Shown: piece after piece, positions 16,722 to 26,400 of the stretch
How positions within the stretch are numbered: the stretch's first letter is position 1
Layout of the letters: each line of letters begins with the position of its first letter
Origin: Pseudonocardia sp. TRM90224
GTDB lineage: Bacteria > Actinomycetota > Actinomycetes > Mycobacteriales > Pseudonocardiaceae
Assembly: GCF_021245725.1 (NCBI RefSeq)
Contig: NZ_JAJGSX010000011.1
Span: 62,001-126,000, forward strand
Reading direction: 5' to 3'
DNA length: 64,000 nucleotides
Program-made: the position numbers and the translations under genes
The notes under the pieces: generated by a model
Seen by the model: only the letters and a program-made list of their open reading frames with translations
The model's database searches: none
Told to the model about the DNA's origin: nothing

Positions 16722-17756
16722 ACGGCTGGCCGCGACGAGGTGCTCGCCGCCGCGCGGTCGGGCAACGAGATCGCCTTCGCCGAGCTCGTCGAGCGGCACC
16801 GGCGGGAGCTGCGCGTCCACTGCTACCGCATGCTCGGCTCGTTCGACGACGCCGAGGACCTCTTGCAGGAGACCCTTCTGCGGGCATGGAAGGGCATCGC
16901 GGGGTTCGAGGGCCGCGCGAGCGTGCGCGGGTGGCTGTACACGATCGCGACCAACGCCTGCCTCGACGCGCTGCGCGGCCGGTCGCGGCGAGTGCTGCCG
17001 CAGCACCTCGGCGCGCCGTCCGGCCTCGACGTCGACCTGCCGCCGCGCACGGACATCCCGTGGTTGCAGCCGTTCCCCGACCGGCTGTGGGAACCGGCCG
17101 CGCCGGCCGAAACCGAGCCCGACGCCGTGATCGTCGGCCGGGAGACGATCGAGCTGGCGTTCCTCGCCGCGATCCAGCACCTCCCGCCGCGGCAGCGCGC
17201 CGTGCTGCTGTTGCGTGACGTCTTGGGCTGGCCGGCCCGCGACACCGCGACCGCGCTGGAGTCGAGCGTCGCGTCGGTGACGAGCGCGCTGCAGCGGGCT
17301 CGCGACACGCTGCGCGAGCGGCTGCCCGAACGACGTGTCGACTGGGCCGTGCAGGAGCCGACCGACGCGGAGCGGGCCGTGCTGCGCCGCTACATGGACG
17401 CGATGAACCGCGCGGACGTCGCGGGGGTCGCGGCGCTGCTCGCCGAGGACGTGCGGGCGGCCATGCCGCCGCTGCCGATGTGGTACCTGGGCCGGGCGAC
17501 CGTCGAGGAGGCGCTGACGCTGAGCTGGGACCCCACCGGTCCCGCCTACATCGGCCGGTTCCACGCCGTGGCCGTCGACGCGAACGGGCACCCGGCCGCT
17601 GCCGCGTACCTGTGCCCGCCGGGCGGCACGGTGTTCGAGGCGTGTGCGATCGGGGTGCCGGTGATCGCCGACGGGATGATCGTCGAGCTGACGTCGTTCC
17701 ACGACCCGGGGTTGTTCGCCGCGTTCGGGCTACCGATGACTTTTCAGCCCGGCTGA
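16719..17756 (+). CDS. ECF sigma factor with C-terminal SnoaL/NTF2-like domain (SigG/SigX5-like)
   Basis: 345 residues. Region 2 (FAELVERHRRELRVHCYRMLGSFDDAEDLLQETLL; -10 recognition, residues about 18-52), WLYTIATNACLDALRGR, then region 4 (LPPRQRAVLLLRDVLGW...ESSVASVTSALQRAR). Residues about 215-345 form a SnoaL_2-like domain (RYMDAMNRADVAGVAALLAEDV, WYLGRATVEEALT). Such ECF groups lack a classical anti-sigma gene and are thought to be controlled by their own C-terminal domain. No anti-sigma gene is seen nearby. A DHFR-like reductase follows after 13 bp and may be co-transcribed. Confidence 0.9.
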   Translation: MTAGRDEVLAAARSGNEIAFAELVERHRRELRVHCYRMLGSFDDAEDLLQETLLRAWKGIAGFEGRASVRGWLYTIATNACLDALRGRSRRVLPQHLGAPSGLDVDLPPRTDIPWLQPFPDRLWEPAAPAETEPDAVIVGRETIELAFLAAIQHLPPRQRAVLLLRDVLGWPARDTATALESSVASVTSALQRARDTLRERLPERRVDWAVQEPTDAERAVLRRYMDAMNRADVAGVAALLAEDVRAAMPPLPMWYLGRATVEEALTLSWDPTGPAYIGRFHAVAVDANGHPAAAAYLCPPGGTVFEACAIGVPVIADGMIVELTSFHDPGLFAAFGLPMTFQPG

Positions 17757-17769
17757 CGTCGCAACGGTC

Positions 17770-18300
17770 ATGGCAACGATCCTGTACTCGGCGACCATGT
17801 CGTTGGACGGCTTCATCGCCGGCCCGGGCGACGACATGTCCTGGCTGGCCGACATACCGCTCGACGCCCCCGATCCCGACGCCGCCCTCACCCTCGACAT
17901 CGGCGCCCTGCTCGTCGGAGGCGGCACCTTCCGGGCCTCCGACCCGTTCGCGGGGACCGACGAGGAGGGCGCGATGCGCGGCACCTGGAGCGGGCCGCAG
18001 TTCGTGCTCACCCGCAACCCACCGGCCACCCCGGTGCCGGGCGTGACGTTCTTCGACGACCTGCCCGAGGCAGTCGCCGCGGCATCGGATGCGGCGGGGG
18101 AGCGGTACGTCAACGTGCTCGGCGCCACGATCGCCCGCGGGTGCCTGGAGGCCGGGCTCCTGGACGAGATCCTCGTGTACGTCGCACCCCTCCTGCTCGG
18201 CGACGGCACCCGCCTCCACGAGCACGCGGGCGGGCGGCGCACCCGCCTGACCACGATCTCCAAGTACCCGGGCGCCCTCCACTATCGCGTCGACCGCTAG
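17770..18300 (+). CDS. Dihydrofolate reductase family protein (RibD C-terminal domain)
   Basis: 176 residues. It begins MATILYSATMSLDGFIAGPGDDMSWL, the hallmark of the small RibD_C/DHFR-like reductases. IGALLVGGGTFRASDPF supplies the NADPH-binding segment and VNVLGATIARGCLEAGLLDEI the second nucleotide-contact helix. Not a true FolA; members are NADPH reductases of unknown substrate, often next to ECF sigma factors. Stop at 18300 is followed by a family A palindrome and the convergent Liv operon. Confidence 0.88.
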   Translation: MATILYSATMSLDGFIAGPGDDMSWLADIPLDAPDPDAALTLDIGALLVGGGTFRASDPFAGTDEEGAMRGTWSGPQFVLTRNPPATPVPGVTFFDDLPEAVAAASDAAGERYVNVLGATIARGCLEAGLLDEILVYVAPLLLGDGTRLHEHAGGRRTRLTTISKYPGALHYRVDR

Positions 18301-18325
18301 GCGGCGCCGCTCGACGGGGCCGGGG

Positions 18326-18384
18326 GAGGGCAGGAAAGCCACTTTCCTGCCCTGTGAGGGCCTGAAAGTGGCTTTCCTGCCCTC
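18326..18384. repeat. Intergenic palindrome, family A copy 2
   Basis: 59 bp with perfect 20-bp arms (18326-18345, 18365-18384), identical to copy A1. Convergent junction of the DHFR-like gene and livM; its edge touches the livM stop codon (18383-18385). Confidence 0.92.
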
Positions 18385-19384
18385 ACGTGCTGGCCTCGGT
18401 TGGCGCCCGCACCCGGTAGCCCGTCGGGAACAGCCGCACGTCGCCCCCGCGCGTGAGGAGGCCGAAGAGCCCGCGGCGGGCGAAGAGCGCCGCCAGTACC
18501 GCGACGGCGCCGAGCACCACGAGGTACCAGGAGCCGAAGGGTGAGAGCAGCTGCTGCAGCGCGAAGAACACGATCGCCCCGATGACGGGCCCTTCGATGG
18601 TGCCGAGCCCGCCGATCACCACCATGAAGATCATGAAGGCCGACCACTGCACGCCGTAGACCGAGTCGGGCTGCACTCGCAGCGAGTCGAGCACGATGAT
18701 CGCGCCCGCCACCCCGCACCCGGCCGCGGCCAGCACGAACACGATCCGCTTCGCCGAGCGCACCTCGACGCCGAGACTGTCGGCTGCCGTCGGTTCGTCG
18801 CGGATCGCGGTCAGCGCGAGCCCCAGCCGCGACCGCATGAGGAGGAACACCCCGCCGACGGCGGCGACCAGCGCGGCGAGCGCGCACCAGTAGATGACGG
18901 CTCCGCGCAGCGCCGGCGCGTACGCCGAGAGCCCCGTGACCGACGCGCCCGAACCGCCCCCGACGGCGCCGACCTCGACGGTCAGGAGCCGGAACACCTC
19001 GGCGACCACCCACGTCCCGATCGCGAAGTAGCCGCCGTACAGCCGGAAGACCAGGAACGACGTCGGCAGCGCGACCAGCCCGGCCACCAGGGCCGCGATC
19101 GGGACCGCCAGGAACGGGTCGAGCCCCACCAGGTCGGCGACCAGCACGGTGTACGCGCCGATGCCGAGGAAACCCTGCTGCCCGACGGAGATCATCCCGC
19201 CGTACCCGGCGAGCAGGTTCCACATCGAGGCCAGCACGACCAGCGCGAACAGGTCGACCAGCAGGCGCGTCACCGAGCCGGGCGCGTAGTAGGGCAGCGC
19301 TGCGAGCACCACGACGAGCGGTACGACCACGCCGGTGGCCACCCGGGACGTCCGCGTGTGGCGGACGATGTGAGCGTCGGTCAT
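18383..19384 (-). CDS. livM: Branched-chain amino acid-type ABC transporter permease LivM
   Basis: 333 residues, eight to nine helices. LivM motifs: MWNLLAGYGGMISVGQQGFLG (cytoplasmic EAA-like region start), FRLYGGYFAIGTWVVAEVFR, and RLGLALTAIRDEPTAADSLG, the coupling loop. Pairs with LivH to form the pore. The ATG at 19384 overlaps the LivH stop by 4 bp. Homologous systems import branched-chain amino acids, urea or amides. Confidence 0.93.
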   Translation of the reverse strand: MTDAHIVRHTRTSRVATGVVVPLVVVLAALPYYAPGSVTRLLVDLFALVVLASMWNLLAGYGGMISVGQQGFLGIGAYTVLVADLVGLDPFLAVPIAALVAGLVALPTSFLVFRLYGGYFAIGTWVVAEVFRLLTVEVGAVGGGSGASVTGLSAYAPALRGAVIYWCALAALVAAVGGVFLLMRSRLGLALTAIRDEPTAADSLGVEVRSAKRIVFVLAAAGCGVAGAIIVLDSLRVQPDSVYGVQWSAFMIFMVVIGGLGTIEGPVIGAIVFFALQQLLSPFGSWYLVVLGAVAVLAALFARRGLFGLLTRGGDVRLFPTGYRVRAPTEAST

Positions 19385-20250
19385 CTGCGTTCCGCCCTCC
19401 GCAGGATCCCGCCCGGCCGCGCCGCGAGGACGGCGAGGAACACGAGGTGGCCGGCCAGCACGCCGTAGCTCGGCTGGATCTGCGCCCCGACGGTCTGCGC
19501 GACGCCGAGCACGAGCCCGCCGACCAGCGTCCCCCAGAGCGAGCCGAGCCCGCCGATGATCACCGCCTCGAACGCGAAGATCAGCAGCTGCGGGCCGAGC
19601 GTCGGGGTGAACGTGCCGCGCATCCCGGAGAAGACCCCCGCGACCGCGATCGTCGCGAACGCGATCGCCGTCGCGACGGCGTACACCTTGCGGTCGTCGA
19701 GGCCCATCAGCTGGGCCGTCTCGGGATCGTCGCTGGTCGCGCGCATGGCCCGGCCGATCGCGGTGCGCGAAATCAGCAGCTGCAGCCCCACCAGCACGGC
19801 CACCGCGACGCCGAGCGTCAGCACGGCGAGCCACCCGACCGAGAGGAGGTCGGTCAGCGCCAGCCCGGCGGTCCCGAGCGTCCCGGCCGGGAGCGAGCGG
19901 GTGTCCGCCGAGAACGCCTCCAGCAGCAGGTTCTGCAGGACGACCGACAGCCCGAACGTCACCAGCAGCGGCGCGAGCTCGCCGCCGCGCAACGCCGGGA
20001 AGAGCACCGCGTGCTGCAGCGCGTACCCGGCGGCCGCGAGCGCAGGCACCACCACCAGCAACGTCAACAGCGGGTGCACGCCGAGCGCCTGCCCGACGAC
20101 CAGCGCGAGGAACGCAGCCAGCACCGTGAGGTCGCCGTGCGCGAGGTTGACGATCCGCAGCACGCCGAACACGAGCGACAGCCCGCACGCGTAGAGCGCG
20201 TAGACCCCGCCGAGCAACAGCCCCTGCACCACCGCGTTCACCCAGGTCAT
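19381..20250 (-). CDS. livH: Branched-chain amino acid-type ABC transporter permease LivH
   Basis: 289 residues, about eight helices. LivH features: MTWVNAVVQGLLLGGVYALYACGLSLVFGV at the start, RIVNLAHGDLTVLAAF, and coupling loop TAIGRAMRATSDDPETAQLMGLD. ATG at 20250 overlaps the livF stop by 4 bp. All five genes of the operon are joined by overlaps of 4 bp or nearly so. Confidence 0.93.
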   Translation of the reverse strand: MTWVNAVVQGLLLGGVYALYACGLSLVFGVLRIVNLAHGDLTVLAAFLALVVGQALGVHPLLTLLVVVPALAAAGYALQHAVLFPALRGGELAPLLVTFGLSVVLQNLLLEAFSADTRSLPAGTLGTAGLALTDLLSVGWLAVLTLGVAVAVLVGLQLLISRTAIGRAMRATSDDPETAQLMGLDDRKVYAVATAIAFATIAVAGVFSGMRGTFTPTLGPQLLIFAFEAVIIGGLGSLWGTLVGGLVLGVAQTVGAQIQPSYGVLAGHLVFLAVLAARPGGILRRAERR

Positions 20251-20966
20251 GCGCTCGCCCCGAAGTACGCGGCCGTGACGGCCGCCGCGGTGACCTCGGC
20301 CGCGGGCGCGGCGAGCACCGTCGCGCCGGCGCGCAAGCAGAGCACCGTCTTGGCGATCCGCAGCGCCTGCCCGACGTCCTGCTCGACGACCAGCATCGTC
20401 ATCCCGGACGACGCGATCTCGGCGAGCGCGCCGTACAGCCGCTCGACGACCACCGGGGCGAGCCCGAGCGACACCTCGTCGAGCATCAGCACCCGCGGGT
20501 TGGCGACCAACCCGCGCCCGATGGCGACGGCCTGCTGCTCGCCGCCGGAGAGCGAACCGGCCGCGCGGCGCGCCAGCAGCGGCAGGTTGGGGAACAGGTC
20601 GTAGACGGAATCGAGGTCCCACCGCCCGCGCGCCCGGGTGGCCGCGATCTCCAAGTTCTCCCTGACCGTGAGGCTGGGGAAGAGCTTCCGCCCCTCCGGC
20701 ACGAGTGTCACACCCTCGCGCACCCGCTCGTGCGGGCGCCGCGACCCGAGCTCGACCCCGGCCAGCTCCACCCGGCTCTGCGGGGAGAGGGTGACGGTGC
20801 CCATGACCGAGCGCAGGAGCGTCGTCTTGCCCGCGCCGTTGGCGCCGATCACCGCTACCGTTTCGCCGTCGTGCACGGTGAGGTCGATCCCGCGCAGCGC
20901 CTGGAAGTGGCCGTACCAGGCGTCGACGTCGACGAGCCGCAGGAGCGGCGTGAGCCCCGTGTTCAC
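20247..20966 (-). CDS. livF: Branched-chain amino acid-type ABC transporter ATP-binding protein LivF
   Basis: 239 residues: Walker A GANGAGKTT, the LivF-typical EGRKLFPSLTVRENLEIA, signature LSGGEQQAVAIGRGL, Walker B VLMLDEVSLGLAP. GTG start at 20966 with a 4-bp GTGA overlap to livG. Shorter than LivG and placed on the permease-proximal side, as usual. Confidence 0.92.
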   Translation of the reverse strand: MNTGLTPLLRLVDVDAWYGHFQALRGIDLTVHDGETVAVIGANGAGKTTLLRSVMGTVTLSPQSRVELAGVELGSRRPHERVREGVTLVPEGRKLFPSLTVRENLEIAATRARGRWDLDSVYDLFPNLPLLARRAAGSLSGGEQQAVAIGRGLVANPRVLMLDEVSLGLAPVVVERLYGALAEIASSGMTMLVVEQDVGQALRIAKTVLCLRAGATVLAAPAAEVTAAAVTAAYFGASA

Positions 20967-21721
20967 CGTTCCCACCCCTCGACCTGCGACCCGAGGTACA
21001 CCTCGCGGACGGTCGGGTCGGCGAGCACCGCGCCGGGCGTGCCGACGGCGAGCACCGCGCCCGACGCGAGGCACAGCATGCGGTCGACCACCTCGGCGAG
21101 CGCGTGCACGATGTGCTCGATCCACACGACGGCCGTCCCCGCGGCCCGCACCTCGCGCACGACACCGATCAGCTCCGGCAGCTCGGCGTCGGTGAGCCCG
21201 CCGCCGATCTCGTCGAGCAGTAGCACCCGCGGCCGGCACGCCAGCGCCCTGGCCAGCTCCAACCGCTTCCGGTCGAGCAGTCGCAGGTCACCGGCGAGGG
21301 TGTTGGCCTGCGCAGCCAGCGCGGTGCGCTCGAGGCTCTCGTACGCCGCCCGCTGCGCGTCCCCACCCCTTCGCCGCGCCCCGTGCACCGCGCCGACCAG
21401 CACGTTCTCGAACACGGTCATGCCGGAGAACGGCCGCGGCGTCTGGTAGGTGCGGCCCATGCCGGCGCGGCAGCGCGCGGCGGCGGACGCCGACGTGACG
21501 TCCTGCCCGCCCAGCTCGATCCGGCCCGCGTCGGCCCGCAGCACCCCGTCGAGCAGGTTCAGCAGCGTCGTCTTGCCGGCGCCGTTGGGTCCGACGATGC
21601 CCAGCACCGAGCCCTCGGCGACGTCCAGGTCGACGGCGTCGACCACCCGGACGGCGCCGAACGACCGGGTCAGCCCGCGTACCGTCAGCACCGCACCAGC
21701 CAGCACCGCACCAGCCAGCAC
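20963..21721 (-). CDS. livG: Branched-chain amino acid-type ABC transporter ATP-binding protein LivG
   Basis: About 252 residues: Walker A GPNGAGKTT, LivG-typical GMGRTYQTPRPFSGMTVFENV, and Walker B VLLLDEIGGGLTD. The signature motif is degenerate: LLDRKRLELARAL replaces LSxGxxR. The canonical LivG reads LSYGxQRRLEIARAL here, so this is a mild deviation in an otherwise complete ATPase. Start uncertain: GTGs at 21721, 21706 and 21691 all lie in a 15-bp tandem repeat. LTVRGLTRSFG follows the last one, which may be the true start. Confidence 0.9.
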   Translation of the reverse strand: MLAGAVLAGAVLTVRGLTRSFGAVRVVDAVDLDVAEGSVLGIVGPNGAGKTTLLNLLDGVLRADAGRIELGGQDVTSASAAARCRAGMGRTYQTPRPFSGMTVFENVLVGAVHGARRRGGDAQRAAYESLERTALAAQANTLAGDLRLLDRKRLELARALACRPRVLLLDEIGGGLTDAELPELIGVVREVRAAGTAVVWIEHIVHALAEVVDRMLCLASGAVLAVGTPGAVLADPTVREVYLGSQVEGWER

Positions 21722-21730
21722 CGCACTAGG
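21686..21730. repeat. 15-bp tandem repeat (3 units) across livK stop / livG start
   Basis: Units CAGCACCGCACCAGC at 21686, 21701 and (diverged) 21716. On the minus strand each unit offers an in-frame GTG for livG, and the outermost unit holds the livK stop (21726-21728). Same architecture as the repeat at 12405. Confidence 0.88.
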
Positions 21731-23057
21731 CGGGTGGCGCCGGGGCCGGCAGCGGCTCCACGGCACCGCCGACGGGGATGTCCGGGTGCTGGGTGTTGCT
21801 GACGATCACGAGGTCGAACGGCGTCGCGGTGCCGGGCCGCCACTGCCCGCCGACGAGCGGCGTCTTCGCGACGTTCGGCACCGGCCCGCTCGTCCAGTCC
21901 AGCGGCCCGACCACGGTGTTGAGCTTCATCCCGGCGATCGCCGCGGCGATCCCCGCGCGGTCGTCGATCGACGAGACCGCCCCGAACGCGGCCACCGCCA
22001 CCTCGAAGAGCGCGTGCGCGAAGCCGATCGGCTGCGTCCACTGCTTCTTCGTCTCCTGCGTGTACGCGTCGGCCAGCGCCTTCGCGCTCTGCCCGGTCAG
22101 CGACGACTGGAACGGGTGGCTCGGCGACCACCACACCTCGGTGCCGAGGTTGACCCCGATCGGCCCCAGTGCCTCGACGCTCGACGGGAAGAGCAGCGCC
22201 TTGCCGATGGTGGCGATCTTGGGGTGGTAGCCCTGCTGGGAGGCCTGCCGCCAGAACGTCGTGAAGTCGGGCGGGATCGGCACGCCGAGCAGGATCTCCG
22301 CGGCGCCGTCGCGGAACCGCGCGATCTGCGACGAGAAGTCCTGCGTGCCGTTCGGGTAGGTGCCGGGGTCGAGGATCGTGTAGCCGCGCTTGGCCTGTTC
22401 CGGCGCGAAACCGGTCGCCGGGTCGCCCCACGCGAGGCCGTCGGGGTCGTTGGGCCAGAGCGCGCCGGCGATCTTGTTGGTGCCGACCTGGTCCCACATG
22501 TCGCCGTAGACCTTCTCGACGTCCTCGAGGCCCCAGAAGAAGTTGTACGTCCACTCGAACTTGGTGTCCGGCTGCCCGCCACGGCCGAAGAACCAGGGCT
22601 GCCACGGCGTCACGGTCGCGACGCACGGCAGGCCGTTGGCCTCGCACTGGTCGCTCACCGGGTTCGACGTGTCCGGTGTCGAGGACACCAGCATCAGGTG
22701 CACGCCGTTGTTGAGGATCAGGTCGCCGGCGACGTCGGCGGCGCGGTTCGCGTCCGACTGGCTGTCGCGCTTGAGGATCTCGACCGGGAACGGGCGGTCG
22801 CCCACCTTGATGGGATTCTGCTTGAAGTGGGCGTTCATCGCGTTGATGACGAACTGGTCAGCCTCACCGAAAGGGGCGAGCGGCCCCGTTTCCGGGCTCA
22901 CGTAGCCGATCTTGATGACATCGCCGCCACCGCCGCCGCTCGGGCTCTGCAGGCCTGGGCTGCACGCCGCGGCGAGCCCCCCGGCCGCCGCCACCGTGCC
23001 TGCCGCGCCTACCGTGCGGAGGAAGCCGCGTCGATCGATCCTGATGCTGTCAGCCAT
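21726..23057 (-). CDS. livK: ABC transporter substrate-binding lipoprotein, Liv/amide type, Tat-exported
   Basis: 443 residues. N-terminus carries a twin-arginine motif (DRRGFLR) and, after a hydrophobic stretch, a lipobox LAAACS, so a Tat-exported lipoprotein is predicted. A Gly-rich linker precedes the Peripla_BP_6 body (VIKIGYVSPETGPLAPFGEAD). First gene of the liv operon. The ligand cannot be read: members bind branched-chain amino acids, amides, urea or aromatics. The promoter should lie in 23058-23290. Confidence 0.92.
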   Translation of the reverse strand: MADSIRIDRRGFLRTVGAAGTVAAAGGLAAACSPGLQSPSGGGGGDVIKIGYVSPETGPLAPFGEADQFVINAMNAHFKQNPIKVGDRPFPVEILKRDSQSDANRAADVAGDLILNNGVHLMLVSSTPDTSNPVSDQCEANGLPCVATVTPWQPWFFGRGGQPDTKFEWTYNFFWGLEDVEKVYGDMWDQVGTNKIAGALWPNDPDGLAWGDPATGFAPEQAKRGYTILDPGTYPNGTQDFSSQIARFRDGAAEILLGVPIPPDFTTFWRQASQQGYHPKIATIGKALLFPSSVEALGPIGVNLGTEVWWSPSHPFQSSLTGQSAKALADAYTQETKKQWTQPIGFAHALFEVAVAAFGAVSSIDDRAGIAAAIAGMKLNTVVGPLDWTSGPVPNVAKTPLVGGQWRPGTATPFDLVIVSNTQHPDIPVGGAVEPLPAPAPPA

Positions 23058-23290
23058 GACACCTCGCGCTCAGAAGGTGGACCGAATGGGCCGTCCCGCG
23101 GCCCGGCCGGGCACAGGCTAGGTCAAGTTGTGAGCCAGGCCTCCTCCGGGATCACTCGCCTGCGCGGAATCCGGTTCTGATTCCACTCCGCGTCGAGCCG
23201 CAATAACCGTGCGTTGCGCACGTGTGCTCCAATAGCACCCCTGTTGTTCCCCTGAAGGTGTGACACAGCTCGCCGTGGTGACTACGCTGC
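23058..23290. promoter_or_regulatory. Divergent intergenic region, livK / sensor kinase
   Basis: 233 bp without a gene before the upstream-most possible kinase start (23291). It is less GC-rich than the flanks and must hold both promoters. Two small inverted repeats stand out: GGAATC-N7-GATTCC (23166-23184) and GTGCG-TTG-CGCAC (23211-23223), candidate operators. No clear -35/-10 pair could be assigned. Confidence 0.4.
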
Positions 23291-23410
23291 ATGCGAGCGC
23301 GCAAGGGTGCTGTCACGCCGAAGCAACCGCCGCCGGACCGCTCCCCACGGGCCTGCGCGGCCCACGGCGGCGAGCACGTCCCGCCCGAAGAAGCCGACGG
23401 AGATGCTGAC

Positions 23411-26400
23411 GTGAGCAAGAAGCTCGCCTGGTCGTCGCCCCGCAACTGGAGCCTCCGGGTGAAGTTCTCGGTGGTGCTGCTCGTGCCACTGGTGCTCGCG
23501 GTGGTGCTGGGCGCGCTGCGGATCGCCGACCAGGTGGGTGCGGCGTCGGAGCTCGACCGGGTCGCCCGGTTCGGCACCATCCACTCCGACGTCACGACGC
23601 TCGTCGAGCAGGCGCAGCTGGAGCGGTTCCGCGCGACCGAGTTCGTCGCCGGCGGGCGCATCGGCGACCAGACGCAGCTGCGCGAGGCCATCGCGAAGGT
23701 CGACGAGCTGGCCGAGACGACCCGCCCGAGCGTCGAGAGCCTCTACGCCGACGACCCCGACCTCGTCGGCATCCACCGCACCGCCGAGCAGGCGATCGCC
23801 AGGCTGCACGGGTTGCGGCTGCTCGTGCTCGGCAACAGCAACGCGCCCGCTTCCGCGGTGCTGTTGCGCTACAACGAGCTGGTAAACGCGCTGGTCCAGC
23901 TCGACAACGCGGTGCTGCGCGGGGTGAACAGCACCGAGGTGAACGGGCTCGCGAGCGCCCTCGCGGGCCTCGGCGCTGCCCGCAACGAGGCCACGCTGCA
24001 GGAGGCGCAGGTCGTCTCGATCCTCGCGGGCCGGGAAGCGCGCGCCGCGGCCGCGGCGGAGCTGCAGGGCAGCGACGCGCGGCTGGTCACCAACCTGCAG
24101 TCGTTCCGCTCCGCGCTCGACCAGGGCCAGCGCGTCCGGTACGCGACGCTGATCGCCGGGCCGGTCAACACCGAGCGCGGCCGGCTCGTGCAGGGTGTGC
24201 TCGCCGGCGTCGCCACCCCGGCACCGACCGAGCTCTACCAGCGGTTCCTCAGCGAGCTCGACCGCGCTGAGGACGGCATGCGCACCGAGCTGTCCGGCAC
24301 CAGCGCCGAGCGGCGCCAGACCGCCATCACGATGGCCGGGCTGAACGTCGTGCTGCTCGCGATCGCCCTCGTGCTCGGCGCGGTGATCGTGCTCGTCATC
24401 GCGCGCGGCATGATCGGCTCGCTGCGGACGCTGCGCCGGATCGCCATGGACGTCGCCCAGGAACGGCTGCCGGAGGCCGTCGCGAGGATGCGGCAGGGCT
24501 CGGTACCGAACGTCAACATCCGGCCCGTGCCGGTGACGACGCAGGAGGAGGTCGGCCAGGTCGCGCGCGCGTTCGACGCGGTGCACGCGCAGGCCGTCCG
24601 GCTGGCCGCCGAGCAGGCCACGCTCCAGAACAACGTCAACGCGATGTTCATCAACCTCTCGCGGCGCAGCCAGGCGCTCGTCGACCGTCAGCTCGTGCTG
24701 ATCGAGTCGCTGGAGCAGGGCGAGGAGGATCCCGAGCACCTCGCGTCGCTGTTCCGGCTCGACCACCTCGCCACCCGCATGCGCCGCAACAGCGAGAACC
24801 TGCTGGTGCTGGCCGGCACCGAGCTGTCGAAGCGCGCCGCGCAGCCGCTGCCGGTGGTGGAGGTGCTGCGCGCGGCGGTCGGGGAGATCGAGCAGTACCA
24901 GCGGGTGGTCGTACAGACGCCGCCGGACGTGGCGTTCTACGGGCGGGTCGCGCACGACATCCAGCACCTCGTCGCGGAGCTGCTCGACAACGCGGCGACG
25001 TTCTCCCCGCCCGACACGCAGGTCGTCGTCACCACGAGCCGCTCGGCCGACGGCTCGGTGCTGATCGAGATCTTCGACGACGGCATCGGGCTGCCCCGCG
25101 AGGCGTTGACGGCGCTGAACGAGCGGCTGCGGCTGCCGACGGAGGCGAGTGTCGCGGCGTCGCGGCGCATGGGCCTGTTCGTGGTCGGGAAGCTCGCGAA
25201 CCGGCACGGGATCTCCGTCGCGCTGCACGCCGACGGGCAGGAACCGACCGCGGGCGCGGTCACGCGCAACGGCGTGACGGCACGCGTGACGATCCCGGCG
25301 TACCTAGTGCACGCGGAGTCGATCATCGCGCTGGCCGGCGCCCGGTCGGGTGCGACGGAGCAGGCGGCCTCCATGCAGGCGAGCGGCGTCCAACCGGTGC
25401 CCGTGCCGGTGGTCCGGCCGCCGCTCACATCGGTGCCGCCGCTGCCGGCGCCCGCCCAGGCACCGCAGCCGGTCCCGGCGCCCGCACCTGCACCCCAGCG
25501 GCATCCCCTCGCGCCGCTGGTGGCACAGCCGTCGACCCAGCCGTCGACCCAGCCGTCGGCCCAGCCGTCGGCGCAAGAGTCGGCGCAGATGCCGACCTCG
25601 GAGCAGATGGGGTCGGCGACGGCGGAGGTGCCGATCGTCGGCGCGGTCGAGCCGCCTGCGATGACGACGCCGATGCCGGTGGTCCCGGCCGCGGTGCCGC
25701 TCCCGCCCCAGCGCACGACGGCGGACGCACCGCCGTTTTGGGAGCAGCCCACGAGCGCGCAGGCCGTGCCCCCGCCGGTCCAGCAGCCGGTCCAGCAGCC
25801 GCAGCCCGGGCAGCAGCCCCCGCCCGGCCAGCAGCCGGCACAGCAGCCGGTCCAGCAGCCAGTGGCCTTCCAGCAGCAGCCGCCGCAGGGCCCGCAGTTC
25901 CAGCCGTCGCCGTTCGCGTCTCCGCAGCAGTTCGGCCAGAACCAGCAGCCCCAGACCCAGCAGCCCCAGCAGTGGCAGCCGGAGCAGCAGACGGTGGCCC
26001 AGCCACTGCCCCAACCGCAACCCCAGCCCCAGCCCCAGCCCCAGTTCCCCCCGCCGGTGCAGGAGCAGCCGACCGCGGCGCATCGGGCGCCGGAGCCGGT
26101 GCAGCAGCAGGCGCCCCCATCGCCCCCACCGGCGCCGCCGGTGCCACGGCCGCAGCCGATGCAGCGACCCCAGCCCCAGCCCCAGCCCCAGCCCCGGCCG
26201 GGGCCCCAGGTTCAGCCTTCGCCGCGACCCCAGCCGTCGCCGGTGGAGCAGCCGGCGGAGTCGGTCTGGACGCTGCCGCCGAACCGTGCCGCAGCTCAGA
26301 GCGGCGAGCAGGGTCCCATTCCGGGGGTGCCACCGCTTCCCGATATCGCGCCGGCGGAATCGGACCCGTCGCGGCTGTTCGTCGCGGCGACGCCGCCGCC

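Noticed and set aside
18383..20250. Possible LivH-LivM or LivF-LivH fusion proteins from continuous open frames
   Set aside because: The frames merely extend upstream; clear starts with 4-bp overlaps and family-typical N-termini show separate genes.
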